From positions 1 through 64,000 of the forward strand of contig DATGFN010000044.1 of assembly GCA_035308965.1 (NCBI GenBank): a DNA stretch of 64,000 bases. Reading direction: 5' to 3'. Shown in pieces: positions 26,611 through 35,651 of this stretch. Under the pieces are notes generated by a model that worked only from the letters and a program-made list of their open reading frames with translations, was not told where the DNA came from and searched no databases. Origin of the DNA: DASYXZ01 sp035308965. Lineage in GTDB: Bacteria > Acidobacteriota > Terriglobia > UBA7540. A program made the translations under genes and the position numbers. Positions within the stretch are counted from its first letter, which is position 1; the number at the start of each line of letters is the position of its first letter.

Positions 26611-27645
26611 TCAGACAGTTTTCGTCACAATTTGTAACGAGCGCGGCTTGTCCGGGTCAAGACCCTTTACCTTGGCCAAGAGCGCTGCGAAGATCTGCCC
26701 GGGGACAATATAGGGAATGGGTGAATAAATTTCGGGCATCGATCCCGGAACGCGAACGGCGCGCGTCCCTTTGGGAAGCCGGGCGGCGGCGGATGTAATC
26801 ACCAGCGCGTCGGCGCGCAACTCGCGCAGGCGCCCAATCAATTTTCTAAGATCGGAAAAAGTCTTTCCCGGCGGCATCAGCATCAGCACGGGGAAATCGC
26901 GCTCCATCAGCGCGATGGGGCCGTGAAGAAAATCGGCTGAAGAAAACCGCTCCGCCACCACGTAGCAGGTTTCCATCAGTTTCAGCGCGAACTCGTAGGC
27001 GTTGGCGTAGTTGATGCCGCGCGCCACCACCGCGCATTGGCGCATGTAGCGGTAGCGCTCCACGAGCACCTTGATCTCCTCCGCCAAGTCCAGCGCGGCG
27101 CGCACGTGGTCAGGAATTTCACTCACACTCGCAAGTGTGATATTCGGGCTGAGGGCGGAGGCGAGCAGATAAAAAAGCATCAGTTGCCCGGTATAGGTTT
27201 TGGTGGCGGCTACGGAATGTTGCCTCCCTGCCCGCACCAGAAATAGCTCGTCCACCAGGCCGGCCATGGTCGAGTGCGCTTCGTTGGTAATTCCGAGAGT
27301 CACGGCGCCCTGGCGCCTGGCCGCCTTCAGCACCAGGTTGATGTCCGTTCCCTCCCCCGACTGCGAGATCCCCACCACCAGCGCGTCGCGGAAATTGATT
27401 TGCGCGTGATATACCGTGTGGATGGAGGGCGCGCTGAGCGACACGGGAATACCGGTGGTCAGTTCCAGGAGATAGCGCCCAAAAAGGGCGGCGTTGTCCG
27501 AGGTCCCGCGCGCCACCAGCACGATCAGGCGGAAAGGACGCGTGCGGGCCAGGCGCTGGAAATCCAGGGCGTGGTCGCGTTCCCCTCGCAGGGTTCGCGC
27601 CAGCGCCTCCGGCTGTTCCAGGATTTCTTCCATCATGAAAGACAT
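26611..27645 (-). CDS. SIS-domain glucosamine-6-phosphate isomerase/deaminase-like protein
   Basis: The 344-residue protein holds two SIS sugar-isomerase domains in tandem, like the isomerase half of GlmS, without the glutaminase half. Features are Val-Ala-Arg-Gly-Thr-Ser-Asp-Asn-Ala-Ala, Gly-Ile-Ser-Gln-Ser-Gly-Glu-Gly-Thr-Asp, and a C-terminal Tyr-Ile-Val-Pro-Gly-Gln-Ile-Phe-Ala. Proteins of this size next to a GlcNAc kinase are often NagB-II type glucosamine-6-phosphate deaminases. It lies between the kinase-like and the GH3 gene in one direction. ATG at 27645 is used; in-frame ATGs at 27636 and 27633 are possible. Confidence 0.85.
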   Translation of the reverse strand: MSFMMEEILEQPEALARTLRGERDHALDFQRLARTRPFRLIVLVARGTSDNAALFGRYLLELTTGIPVSLSAPSIHTVYHAQINFRDALVVGISQSGEGTDINLVLKAARRQGAVTLGITNEAHSTMAGLVDELFLVRAGRQHSVAATKTYTGQLMLFYLLASALSPNITLASVSEIPDHVRAALDLAEEIKVLVERYRYMRQCAVVARGINYANAYEFALKLMETCYVVAERFSSADFLHGPIALMERDFPVLMLMPPGKTFSDLRKLIGRLRELRADALVITSAAARLPKGTRAVRVPGSMPEIYSPIPYIVPGQIFAALLAKVKGLDPDKPRSLQIVTKTV

Positions 27646-27674
27646 GGCGGGTTATTGTAGCGCAATGGAGGAGA

Positions 27675-28601
27675 TCATCCGGCAGAAATCTGTTTCATAG
27701 TTAACTCGCGCGCCATGGCCAGCGCGCCTTCCACGGGTTGTTTACGGAGCAGGCTCACGCGCGCCCGGGGCGCGACGTTGCGCACGAACATGGAAAACAT
27801 CCTGCGAATACGGGGGCTGGCGCTATAGATTCCACCCGCGCAGACCACGGGGAAGGCGCGATCTTTCCAACGCAGGCGGTCGATCAGCGCGAACGCCAGT
27901 TCGGAGAGTTCATACGCGGCCACATCCAGCATGTGCCGCGCCACCGGATCGCGCCGTTGCGCCGCCTTGAGGACCACGGGGAAAAGCGCCGCAATATCCT
28001 GCGGCGTCAGGGGCTTCAGGATGACTTGGGTGATATCGCGAAGGTGCAAGGCGCGGCAAATCGGCGCGCCTAAAATCGTGGGGTGGCCGCGCCCGTCATA
28101 ATCGCGCAGGGCTGCAACGATGGCGCGGCGCCCCAGATCGAAGCCCGAGCCGGCGTCATCGAAGGCGGTCCCCCACCCGCCGGAGCGCAATGCGTTCCCT
28201 TTGTCATCGCGCGCGTAGGCAATCGACCCAGTCCCTGAAATCACCATGATGCCGGGAGAATTTCCAATGGCCGCGTGAAGTGCAATGGCCGCATCTGAAG
28301 TCAGCAAGTAATGGTGCGCCTTGATTGATTTCCGAATCCCCTTCATGACCCTGGCGTGTACTGGGGGCCGATCGACTCCTGCGAGACCAATAACCGCAGC
28401 TTCGATCTTACCCTTCGTTGCGCCTGCCTTGCGCATAACCGCTCGCGCCGCCCGCAAGATTTCACGCTCACAAGCCGCAAATCCAACCTTCAACGGGTTG
28501 GAGGGCCCCGCCACCGCGCGCGCGACCACTCGCCTGCTCTCATCCGCAAGCCACGCCGTGGTGCGGGTTCCGCCGCCGTCAATGCCGAAGAAATATTCCA
28601 T
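27675..28601 (-). CDS. BadF/BadG-type ATPase, probable N-acetylglucosamine kinase
   Basis: The 308-residue protein belongs to the BadF/BadG/BcrA/BcrD ATPase (ASKHA) family. The phosphate-1 motif is Phe-Gly-Ile-Asp-Gly-Gly-Gly-Thr-Arg-Thr, phosphate-2 includes Val-Ile-Ser-Gly-Thr-Gly-Ser-Ile-Ala-Tyr, and an adenosine-type Val-Cys-Ala-Gly-Gly-Ile-Tyr is present near the C-terminus. In this family the form without iron-sulphur cysteines is N-acetylglucosamine kinase-like. First gene of the likely operon kinase, SIS isomerase, GH3 hexosaminidase, which together would take GlcNAc oligomers to fructose-6-phosphate (NagA not seen here). Confidence 0.85.
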   Translation of the reverse strand: MEYFFGIDGGGTRTTAWLADESRRVVARAVAGPSNPLKVGFAACEREILRAARAVMRKAGATKGKIEAAVIGLAGVDRPPVHARVMKGIRKSIKAHHYLLTSDAAIALHAAIGNSPGIMVISGTGSIAYARDDKGNALRSGGWGTAFDDAGSGFDLGRRAIVAALRDYDGRGHPTILGAPICRALHLRDITQVILKPLTPQDIAALFPVVLKAAQRRDPVARHMLDVAAYELSELAFALIDRLRWKDRAFPVVCAGGIYSASPRIRRMFSMFVRNVAPRARVSLLRKQPVEGALAMARELTMKQISAG

Positions 28602-28669
28602 TTTTTGAGGAAGCCACTCGTACTACGGCGGGCATTCCGACCGATTCGATTAACCACAAGACATTGCGA

Positions 28670-29173
28670 TCATGCCTTCGCTGCTTTCCAGAATGATTTC
28701 GCGGCGTTAAGGAATTGGACTGCGTCAGCAGAACTCTTAAAAACCCTCTTTGGAACAATAAAGGCCATCGCTGTATCTACAAACATAAAAAAGTGCTCTT
28801 TTGTTTCGACTATGTCCAACACGCCGCTCCAGCGAATGGAGCCCTCGCTCATCAGGGATATGCCGGATACACTTTCAGAGTCCATCCTGAGATTGTGCTC
28901 TCCCAGCATTGTGCCGCCCTTAGCCGGAAGACGCATTACCCGCTGTTTGCATTGCCAATAGAGGAACGCTGGACAAACCGCCACCACGATGCAGCACCAA
29001 ACGAGGACGTATGCTGTTGGTAGGTGAAGGACAGGCCCCATTACAAGACCGCAGGCCCCGGCGACGACAATGGAATTGATGGCGAGCGTCCTGCGAAAGT
29101 GCCTATACTTTTCCAAATAGAATTTATTAAAGGCCCAGTAATCTTCACGTGTAATGCTGTAGGTTAGTTCCAT
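28670..29173 (-). CDS. YcxB-like membrane protein
   Basis: The 167-residue protein has two hydrophobic helices (about 32-54 and 57-73) after a charged N-terminus with Tyr-Ser-Ile-Thr-Arg-Glu-Asp-Tyr. The C-terminal cytosolic beta-rich part (Ile-Arg-Trp-Ser-Gly-Val-Leu-Asp-Ile-Val-Glu-Thr and Phe-Ile-Val-Pro-Lys-Arg-Val-Phe) matches the YcxB-like domain. Function of this family is unknown. It lies alone between the kinase and pilB genes. Confidence 0.75.
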   Translation of the reverse strand: MELTYSITREDYWAFNKFYLEKYRHFRRTLAINSIVVAGACGLVMGPVLHLPTAYVLVWCCIVVAVCPAFLYWQCKQRVMRLPAKGGTMLGEHNLRMDSESVSGISLMSEGSIRWSGVLDIVETKEHFFMFVDTAMAFIVPKRVFKSSADAVQFLNAAKSFWKAAKA

Positions 29174-29234
29174 TTCCTTAAAGCATAGCTGCTGAAATCT
29201 TTAAAAGCCTTGTTTGCACATTTAGTTCCCGGTC

Positions 29235-31910
29235 TTACTCCTGCACCGCAACTACCTGAAGCACTTCCTCCATGGTGGTCCAGCCGTTCTTCAGGAGCCA
29301 CACCGAATAATCCTTAAGTGTTTTCATCCCATGGCGGACCGCCGCTTCGGTAATCTCCTCGGTCTTACCGCCACCGGCCACGAGCTTTCTCAGCTCGGAG
29401 TTCATTCGCAGGACTTCATACACGCCCACTCGGCCTTTAAAGCCGGTGCCCGAGCAATTCTCGCAGCCCCTGTTCTTGTAAAAAACCGCTGCGGGATCGT
29501 AAGGGATACCCATGTACTTCATGGAAATCTCATCCGGCGAGTAAGGTTCCTTGCAATTCTGGCAGAGGCGCCGCGTCAGCCGCTGGGCCACAATGCCGAT
29601 GGTTGAGCTCGACATCAGGAAAGGTTCCACGCCCATTTCGTGCAGGCGAACAAACGCTCCCGCGGCGTCATTGGTATGCAGGGTGGTAAACACCAGATGG
29701 CCGGTAAGCGCGGCCTCCACGGCGATGTGCGCGGTTTCCTTGTCGCGCGTTTCGCCCACCAGAATAATGTCCGGGTCCTGGCGCAAAAATGCGCGAAGGA
29801 TGCGGGCAAAGTCCAGGCCGATATCCTTGTGCGCCTGCACCTGGTTGACGCGGGCGAGGTCATACTCGATGGGATCTTCGGCGGTGGAAATGTTCACGTC
29901 CGGATCGTTCAGCTCCGCCAGCGCACTGTAAAGCGAAGTTGTTTTACCGGAGCCCGTCGGTCCGGTTACGTAAATGATGCCGTAAGGCTGCGCGATCATG
30001 TCGCGCACCTGTTCGAGCGCATCCGGCAGAAGGATCAGTTTGTCGAGGCCAAGCAGCGTGTTGGACTTGTCCAGGATGCGCATACAAATCTTTTCGCCCC
30101 ACTTGGACGGAATAGTGGAAACGCGGAAATCGATGGGCCTTTCGTCCAGACGCACGCTGATGCGTCCATCCTGGGGCAGGCGCTTTTCGGCGATGTCGAG
30201 CTTGGCAAGAATTTTGAGGCGCGAGATCAATCCCATCTGAATTTTCTTGGGGAGCACCTGCACCTGTTGCAGAGCGCCGTCAATGCGGAAGCGCACCAGC
30301 ACATCTTTTTCCTGCGGCTCGATGTGAATGTCGCTCGCGCCTTTCTTGATGGCCAGCGCCAGCACGTTGTTAGCCAGGCGGATGATGGGCGCGTCCTCGG
30401 CCGAGCGCGAGAGATCTGTTACGCTTTCCGTAGCCTGCTGCGATTCGTCCACGTCGAGTGATTTCAGGGCCTCGGTCTGCAACGACTCCAGTACGCTTTC
30501 CGTGGTTTCCACCGCACGGCCACCCGGCATGCCCTGCGCAGCCTGCTCCCTGATCTGCGCCTTCTTTTCTTCCTCCTTAAAAAGCTCCACGTACTTGGTG
30601 GTCATAAACCGCTTGAAGTCATCTTCTGATGTGACCACGGGCTCAATGATCACGCCTTTAATCACGCGCCGCACGTCGTCGAGCGCAACCAGGTTGTTGG
30701 GATTCACCATGGCCAGCGTCAGCCGGTTATTGCTGTAGCCTACGGGCAGAACTTTGTGCTGCTGGATCACCTGAAGCGGCAGAAGCGAAAGCACGCGCGC
30801 GTCAAATTGCAGCTTGTTCAGTTGCATGTATTCGATGCCGCTTTGCTGGTTCGATTCCTCCAGCCGTTCGGCCAGCACCCGGCTGAGCGAAATGCCGATC
30901 TTGGGGTGGGCGACCAGCAGGTCGTTAAAAGCGGTCATGTCCAGCAGGCCGCAGGTTGTGTTCTCAATGGCCGAAACCGTCGCGCCGCGCGGCTTGCCGG
31001 TGAGCAAGGCCATTTCACCAAAACACGCGCCCGCTTTAAGTTCGGTAATCAGGAATTCGATTCCCGTGTTCGGATCTTTCTTGCGAATTTCTACCGCGCC
31101 AGTACGGATGAAGAACATGGAATCGCCCGGCCCGCCTTCCTTTACGATCACCTGCTGGGAGGCAAACTCGCGCGGCTTCAAGCGGCTTTCCACAATCAGA
31201 CATTCATCTCCGCTCAGGTTGCTGAACAACTCGATTTTTTGCAGGTAATGGGTCGGGACTTGCGCCTCATCCAGGTTCGGCGCGGCCACGGCGACCGCCG
31301 CAGGCGCTTCGCCAATAGTGGGCGAGGGCGCGGCGCCAGCCTCGGGAGGAACAACCGTAGCTGCTCCATTGCCCGGCGTTGCCGAAATCCCAGCCCGCGC
31401 AGATTCGCTCTTGGGTGCGGCAAGAGGATCGGCCGCTAGTTCTTTAAGGTCCGCGGACTTCGTGAGTACCGGAACGGGCGCCGGCGGACTGACGGCCATT
31501 GAGGCCGCAGTCAGGGCCCCGGAAGTTGGACCCGTGCCTGGCGCCGACGAAGCCGCAATCGAAGGCGGCGTGCTGGGCGGCGGCTGGGCTGGGCGAGCGG
31601 AAGGTGTAGGCGCCGATTGCGCATTCGACACAGCCGGACTTGGAGCCGGGGTTTGCGGAGGAGCCACATTTGCCGGAGAAGTTGGCGCTGGTTTTGGAGT
31701 TGGTGTCGCGGCAGGAGTCGCATTTGGACTGGCAACCTTCGCGACTCCCGATGTTGCCGCCCCAGCCTGTGCGGTTGAGTCCGCTGACCGGGGCGGGTCA
31801 ATCTTCATCAAGTTCTGGCATTTGCCGCATCGCAGACGGAAGGTGGTCTTGGGCAAACGAGCGTCGTCCACGGGAAGCGGGGAACCACAATTGTTGCATT
31901 TGAAAACCAT
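29235..31910 (-). CDS. pilB: PilB/GspE-type ATPase fused to zinc ribbon and cyclic-nucleotide-binding domain
   Basis: About 891 residues. An MJ0042-type zinc ribbon (Cys-Asn-Asn-Cys and Cys-Gly-Lys-Cys, about 4-30) is followed by a Pro/Ala-rich linker of about 180 residues. A cNMP-binding/Crp-like beta roll (about 225-350; Cys-Phe-Gly-Glu-Met-Ala-Leu-Leu-Thr-Gly-Lys-Pro-Arg), a GspE N-terminal domain (about 365-450) and the secretion ATPase (about 520-890) follow. The ATPase has Walker A Gly-Pro-Thr-Gly-Ser-Gly-Lys-Thr, Val-Gly-Glu-Thr-Arg-Asp as Walker B/Asp box, and a C4 zinc site. It should power pilus extension or secretion. No other pil genes adjoin. The start at 31910 has a GGGGGG ribosome-binding tract; 31934 is an alternative. 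Confidence 0.88.
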   Translation of the reverse strand: MVFKCNNCGSPLPVDDARLPKTTFRLRCGKCQNLMKIDPPRSADSTAQAGAATSGVAKVASPNATPAATPTPKPAPTSPANVAPPQTPAPSPAVSNAQSAPTPSARPAQPPPSTPPSIAASSAPGTGPTSGALTAASMAVSPPAPVPVLTKSADLKELAADPLAAPKSESARAGISATPGNGAATVVPPEAGAAPSPTIGEAPAAVAVAAPNLDEAQVPTHYLQKIELFSNLSGDECLIVESRLKPREFASQQVIVKEGGPGDSMFFIRTGAVEIRKKDPNTGIEFLITELKAGACFGEMALLTGKPRGATVSAIENTTCGLLDMTAFNDLLVAHPKIGISLSRVLAERLEESNQQSGIEYMQLNKLQFDARVLSLLPLQVIQQHKVLPVGYSNNRLTLAMVNPNNLVALDDVRRVIKGVIIEPVVTSEDDFKRFMTTKYVELFKEEEKKAQIREQAAQGMPGGRAVETTESVLESLQTEALKSLDVDESQQATESVTDLSRSAEDAPIIRLANNVLALAIKKGASDIHIEPQEKDVLVRFRIDGALQQVQVLPKKIQMGLISRLKILAKLDIAEKRLPQDGRISVRLDERPIDFRVSTIPSKWGEKICMRILDKSNTLLGLDKLILLPDALEQVRDMIAQPYGIIYVTGPTGSGKTTSLYSALAELNDPDVNISTAEDPIEYDLARVNQVQAHKDIGLDFARILRAFLRQDPDIILVGETRDKETAHIAVEAALTGHLVFTTLHTNDAAGAFVRLHEMGVEPFLMSSSTIGIVAQRLTRRLCQNCKEPYSPDEISMKYMGIPYDPAAVFYKNRGCENCSGTGFKGRVGVYEVLRMNSELRKLVAGGGKTEEITEAAVRHGMKTLKDYSVWLLKNGWTTMEEVLQVVAVQE

Positions 31911-32067
31911 GAACGACCCCCCGGAAACACCCACCCCTTTGTCGCCAGGATCAGTTGCAGCGAAAGAGCGGAGAGTGCGGATTATACACGAACCCTGTGT
32001 CGAGAGGCACCCATTATACTCTCAGGGTCAAGATCCTGTTGAGGAGGAAATGCTGAGATTTTTAACC

Positions 32068-32132
32068 GTAGGGCCGTGCGACGACCGGCCTATGACCAGG
32101 TGACCTCGCGGCCGAACACCGTTCGGCCCTAC
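32068..32132. repeat. 65-bp imperfect palindromic element
   Basis: GTAGGGCCG (32068-32076) and CGGCCCTAC (32124-32132) form perfect ends; the interior holds further CCGGCC and CGGCCG complementarity. It lies in the 239-bp gap between pilB and the YVTN gene. Size and shape suggest a REP- or MITE-like dispersed element. Only one copy is in this window. Confidence 0.45.
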
Positions 32133-32149
32133 TTAATGGAAAATATCCT

Positions 32150-33220
32150 TCACGGGCGCACGGCCCATGCCAGTCCATCGGGATCGTTGCCGGGCTCGAA
32201 ACGGCCGACTACTTCCAAAGTCTCCAAATCGATCACGGCCACGTAATTGTCCGGCGAACAAGCTACAAACGCGCGCGAGCCGTCCGCATCCATCAGGATG
32301 CCGGCGGCGCCGTGGCCAAGCTTCACGCGTTTCACTTCGTGATGAGATGCAGCGTCAAAAATCGCCAGGTCGGAGCTGCCAAGGGATGAGACAAACACTT
32401 GTTTGCCGTCGGGGGTAAACTTCAGCCGGTTGGCGCCGCGAACGTTCGCGGCCAAAGTTTCCGTCACGCGCTTGCTGGCTACGTCGATGATGGAGATGGT
32501 TCCGTCCTGCGCGTTGGCCGCCCATATCTCTCTGCCGTCGTGGGAGACGTCAAAACCCTCGGCGCCCCGTCCAACAGGCACCACCGTCTCTTCCCAGTTA
32601 ACCTGCTGCGCGCCCGGAGGGGGGCCAGTGCGGCCGCCCGGCGGTGGGCCCCCTTGCCCCGGCGGCGGCCCAAATCCGCGTCCTGCGGTTTTCTCAATGA
32701 AGGTCATAGTGGCGGAGGCCACGTTGGAGGTCAAAATCAGCTTGAGGCCGTCGAAAACATAAATCATGTGCGTTCGGTCCTGGCCCGTGCCGAGAACCCA
32801 ATCGATTTTCTTGGATGCGGGATCGTAGCTGCCAATCACTTTGGCGCCTTCCGCCGTGAACCAGACTTTGCCACCCGCAAACACCAGCCCGTGGGGACCG
32901 CTGAGCGGCCCGAGATCTATCGGCGGCAGAGCTTTCTGTTCCACCAGGTCGACCACGGAAAGCTCATGGTAGGCCCCGCCGCCGTAGTCGGAAACGTAAG
33001 CGAACTTTCCCTCGGCGTCCGCAATCACTTCGTGCGGGTCCGGACCCACGGGAATCTTTGCCAGAATCTTCAAGCTCGCCGGGTCAACGATGGCAAGTGT
33101 GCGATCGCGTTTGGAAAGCGCCAGCAAGACCTTGGCCGGCGTGCTCTCCGCGCCCTGGAAGCTGGAGACAAGAATTCCTGCGAGAAGGATTGCGAAACCA
33201 ATTTTCATAATTGTTTTCAT
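32150..33220 (-). CDS. Secreted YncE-like beta-propeller protein
   Basis: The 356-residue protein has a signal peptide (about 5-24) and repeats of the 40-residue YVTN beta-propeller type (for example Phe-Ala-Tyr-Val-Ser-Asp, Ile-Trp-Ala-Ala-Asn-Ala, Val-Phe-Val-Ser-Ser-Leu, Ala-Phe-Val-Ala-Cys). Between propeller blades, at about residues 185-210, there is a Gly/Pro-rich insert (Gly-Pro-Pro-Pro-Gly type) resembling a flexible loop. Function is unknown; such proteins are periplasmic or surface-bound. It is monocistronic. Confidence 0.8.
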   Translation of the reverse strand: MKTIMKIGFAILLAGILVSSFQGAESTPAKVLLALSKRDRTLAIVDPASLKILAKIPVGPDPHEVIADAEGKFAYVSDYGGGAYHELSVVDLVEQKALPPIDLGPLSGPHGLVFAGGKVWFTAEGAKVIGSYDPASKKIDWVLGTGQDRTHMIYVFDGLKLILTSNVASATMTFIEKTAGRGFGPPPGQGGPPPGGRTGPPPGAQQVNWEETVVPVGRGAEGFDVSHDGREIWAANAQDGTISIIDVASKRVTETLAANVRGANRLKFTPDGKQVFVSSLGSSDLAIFDAASHHEVKRVKLGHGAAGILMDADGSRAFVACSPDNYVAVIDLETLEVVGRFEPGNDPDGLAWAVRP

Positions 33221-33451
33221 AGCTCCTCAACATATATCTCTGAGCCTCTGAAAGCAATCGCGAACGGCTTTTGGGATGGGGTCAGTTTAATGAAGCGCAC
33301 ACATCGCGCGAGTGGGGGGCACTTTAGACTGCCAGATTTTGAAAAATGTAGGCTTCGCCGTAGCGAGGCCGGCGCTCCGAAAAGCTGCAACTATCGAGTT
33401 ATTCATCAGCCCGCGAAAGATCGGGGGCGCATTTGAGCACTCATGCTCGGC

Positions 33452-35590
33452 TTATTTCTCTTCCACAATCGCCAAGTCCCAGGGCTTAAGAGTAATCGAT
33501 TGCCCGTTTGCCACCGCGCTTTCGGTCAGCAGATCCTTACCCTCGGCATAGCTGTAGGTCAGCGTCTGCGCGTCATCCGAATAATTCAAATAATAGTGTA
33601 GTGTCCGCCCCTTTCGATTCACGCCGTGTTTTGCTCGCACCGGCACAGGCAAATCCTGGTCCGGTCCGGTGAGTCCCGCCTTCTTGAGAACGCCCATGAG
33701 CACCGCCGCCTGCAGTTTTTCGCTAAGGACGGTTCCCTCATAGGTGAGCGTTCCCTTGCCAAAATCGTTTTGGGTGATGGCGGGATACTTGCCGAAGAAA
33801 TGATGGTCGTAAAACGCCAGGGGCTTGGCAGAGTCGGGAATCAGCATTTCCGCCCAGTCGGACACTTTGTTATCTGTGCCGGCGTGAAAGGGATCGTCCT
33901 TCAATTTCAAAGGCTCGTCCAAATTGGAAAACTCCTGATAATGGAATCCTGCGGCTTCGCGCAATGGGCCGGGCGCCATTTGCCAGCGCACGGTTGAATA
34001 CTCATTGCAGAACCCGCTCTTGAGGGACATCACCACGTGGCCGCCCTGGCGCACGTATTCCACCAACTTGTTGAGCAGCTCATCGCTGGCCACATAAAGC
34101 GGCGGCACCACAATTACTCTGTACCGGGAATAATTCACGCCTTCCGGGAAAACAAAATCCACCCCAATGTTGGCGTGATAGAGCGTGCCGTACATCTGCC
34201 GCAGGATGCTGCGGTAATTCTGATGGTCGCTGAACTTCATGAACTCGATTCCGTAATGCGAGTCGTCGCTGTAAAGAATGGCCACCTGATTCTTGGGTTG
34301 GAAATCGACAATCTCAGGCCCGATCTTCTGCAATTCGTGCGCGGTGCGGCTCACCTCCGCGTAGGCGCGGCCGGGCTCGAGGTCATGGCCGAGGACGCCC
34401 TTCCAATAAGTCTCTTGGCCGTAATGAATGGAATGCCAATGCCAGTATTCCACCATGTTGGCGCCCGCGGAAGCGTGGGTATAGACATCCAGACGCATCT
34501 GGCCATCGTAGGGCGGAAACTGCCCCTTGGAATCCCAACCAATCGCTTCCGCGTTGGTTTCCGTAATCAGGTAGTTGGTCTGCTTCAGGGAACGCGTGTA
34601 GTCGCCCTCGAAAGAGGAGCCTTCGCCGTCGAACCGGTCCTGGGTGCCGTGATAGGGGTTGGCGGCGGCGATGTCGAGGCTTTGAGAAACGGCCAGCTCA
34701 TTCACTTCCGGGCGCGGAGGCCCGGCAAAATCCTGGGTAATAAACTGGTCGGGGCGCTTGTATTCGTTGACGATGCCCGCCTGCCAGGCCAGAAAGTCGG
34801 TGGTGAGCCACTGCGAGTAGCGTTGCCACTCGAGCTTCCAGCCGGGATTGATGATGCCATCGATCGGCGGCAGTTCGGACCAATCGTTCAACCGTTGTCC
34901 CCAGTAATTGAGCCCCCAAATCCGGTTTAGCACATCTACGGTCTTAAATTTCGCCTTCAAGTAATTCTCAAATCCAACTTGCACGTCATGATTCGCGGCG
35001 CCGTAGGAGGAAGTTTCGTTGTCAATCTGGTAACCTATCACGCCGGGATTGTCCTTGTAGCATGCCAGGATTTTGCGAATCACGCGCTCGCAATAAAATC
35101 GATAAGTGGGATTGGAAGTGTCGAAATTCTGCCGCAAGCCGTAGTCAATCGTTTGGCCCCCAAGGTGTCTGGACATAATCTCCGGGTGCTCTTTGTACAT
35201 CCACACGGGAATGGAATAGGTGGGCGTGCCCATAATGATCTTGATGCCTGCGGCGTTCAGCTTGGCCACCACGCGGTCCATCCAGGCGAAATCAAATGTG
35301 CCGTCCTGTGGTTCCCAGAGCCCCCAACTCGATTCTCCGATGCGCACCACGCTGATGCCGGCTTCGTGCATCAATTGCACGTCTTTATCCAGCCGGTCGT
35401 AAGGCATATATTCGGGATAGTAGGCAGCGCCATAAAGCACCGTGTCCATGTGGTTGGGGCGGAATGGCTCGCTGGCCCGCGCCCCTGTACTGGAATTCAC
35501 AACCCACAAAAAGCACAGGCCTGCCACGGCCAAATTTTGAACCCAGAAACTCGAACTTCTCTGTCCTGAAACTTTCGCCATTTTTCCCAT
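33452..35590 (-). CDS. Secreted GH42 beta-galactosidase
   Basis: The 712-residue protein has a signal peptide (hydrophobic about 15-35), unusual for GH42 and implying export. The catalytic barrel shows Tyr-Tyr-Pro-Glu-Tyr at the start, Val-Ile-Gly-Tyr-Gln-Ile-Asp-Asn-Glu-Thr (acid/base Glu), and Tyr-Leu-Ile-Thr-Glu-Thr-Asn-Ala (nucleophile Glu region). The trimerisation domain (about 440-630) and a C-terminal beta domain follow. The gene next to it encodes a beta-helix protein, and a TonB receptor lies beyond, so plant-wall or microbial galactan use is likely. Met codons at 35590 and 35581 are both possible starts. Confidence 0.88.
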   Translation of the reverse strand: MGKMAKVSGQRSSSFWVQNLAVAGLCFLWVVNSSTGARASEPFRPNHMDTVLYGAAYYPEYMPYDRLDKDVQLMHEAGISVVRIGESSWGLWEPQDGTFDFAWMDRVVAKLNAAGIKIIMGTPTYSIPVWMYKEHPEIMSRHLGGQTIDYGLRQNFDTSNPTYRFYCERVIRKILACYKDNPGVIGYQIDNETSSYGAANHDVQVGFENYLKAKFKTVDVLNRIWGLNYWGQRLNDWSELPPIDGIINPGWKLEWQRYSQWLTTDFLAWQAGIVNEYKRPDQFITQDFAGPPRPEVNELAVSQSLDIAAANPYHGTQDRFDGEGSSFEGDYTRSLKQTNYLITETNAEAIGWDSKGQFPPYDGQMRLDVYTHASAGANMVEYWHWHSIHYGQETYWKGVLGHDLEPGRAYAEVSRTAHELQKIGPEIVDFQPKNQVAILYSDDSHYGIEFMKFSDHQNYRSILRQMYGTLYHANIGVDFVFPEGVNYSRYRVIVVPPLYVASDELLNKLVEYVRQGGHVVMSLKSGFCNEYSTVRWQMAPGPLREAAGFHYQEFSNLDEPLKLKDDPFHAGTDNKVSDWAEMLIPDSAKPLAFYDHHFFGKYPAITQNDFGKGTLTYEGTVLSEKLQAAVLMGVLKKAGLTGPDQDLPVPVRAKHGVNRKGRTLHYYLNYSDDAQTLTYSYAEGKDLLTESAVANGQSITLKPWDLAIVEEK

Positions 35591-35651
35591 ATGCTAATGA
35601 CAAGTCGTTTTGGACAAGCCCTCCAAATCCCTTTGTGCGATCTCGCCTGGG

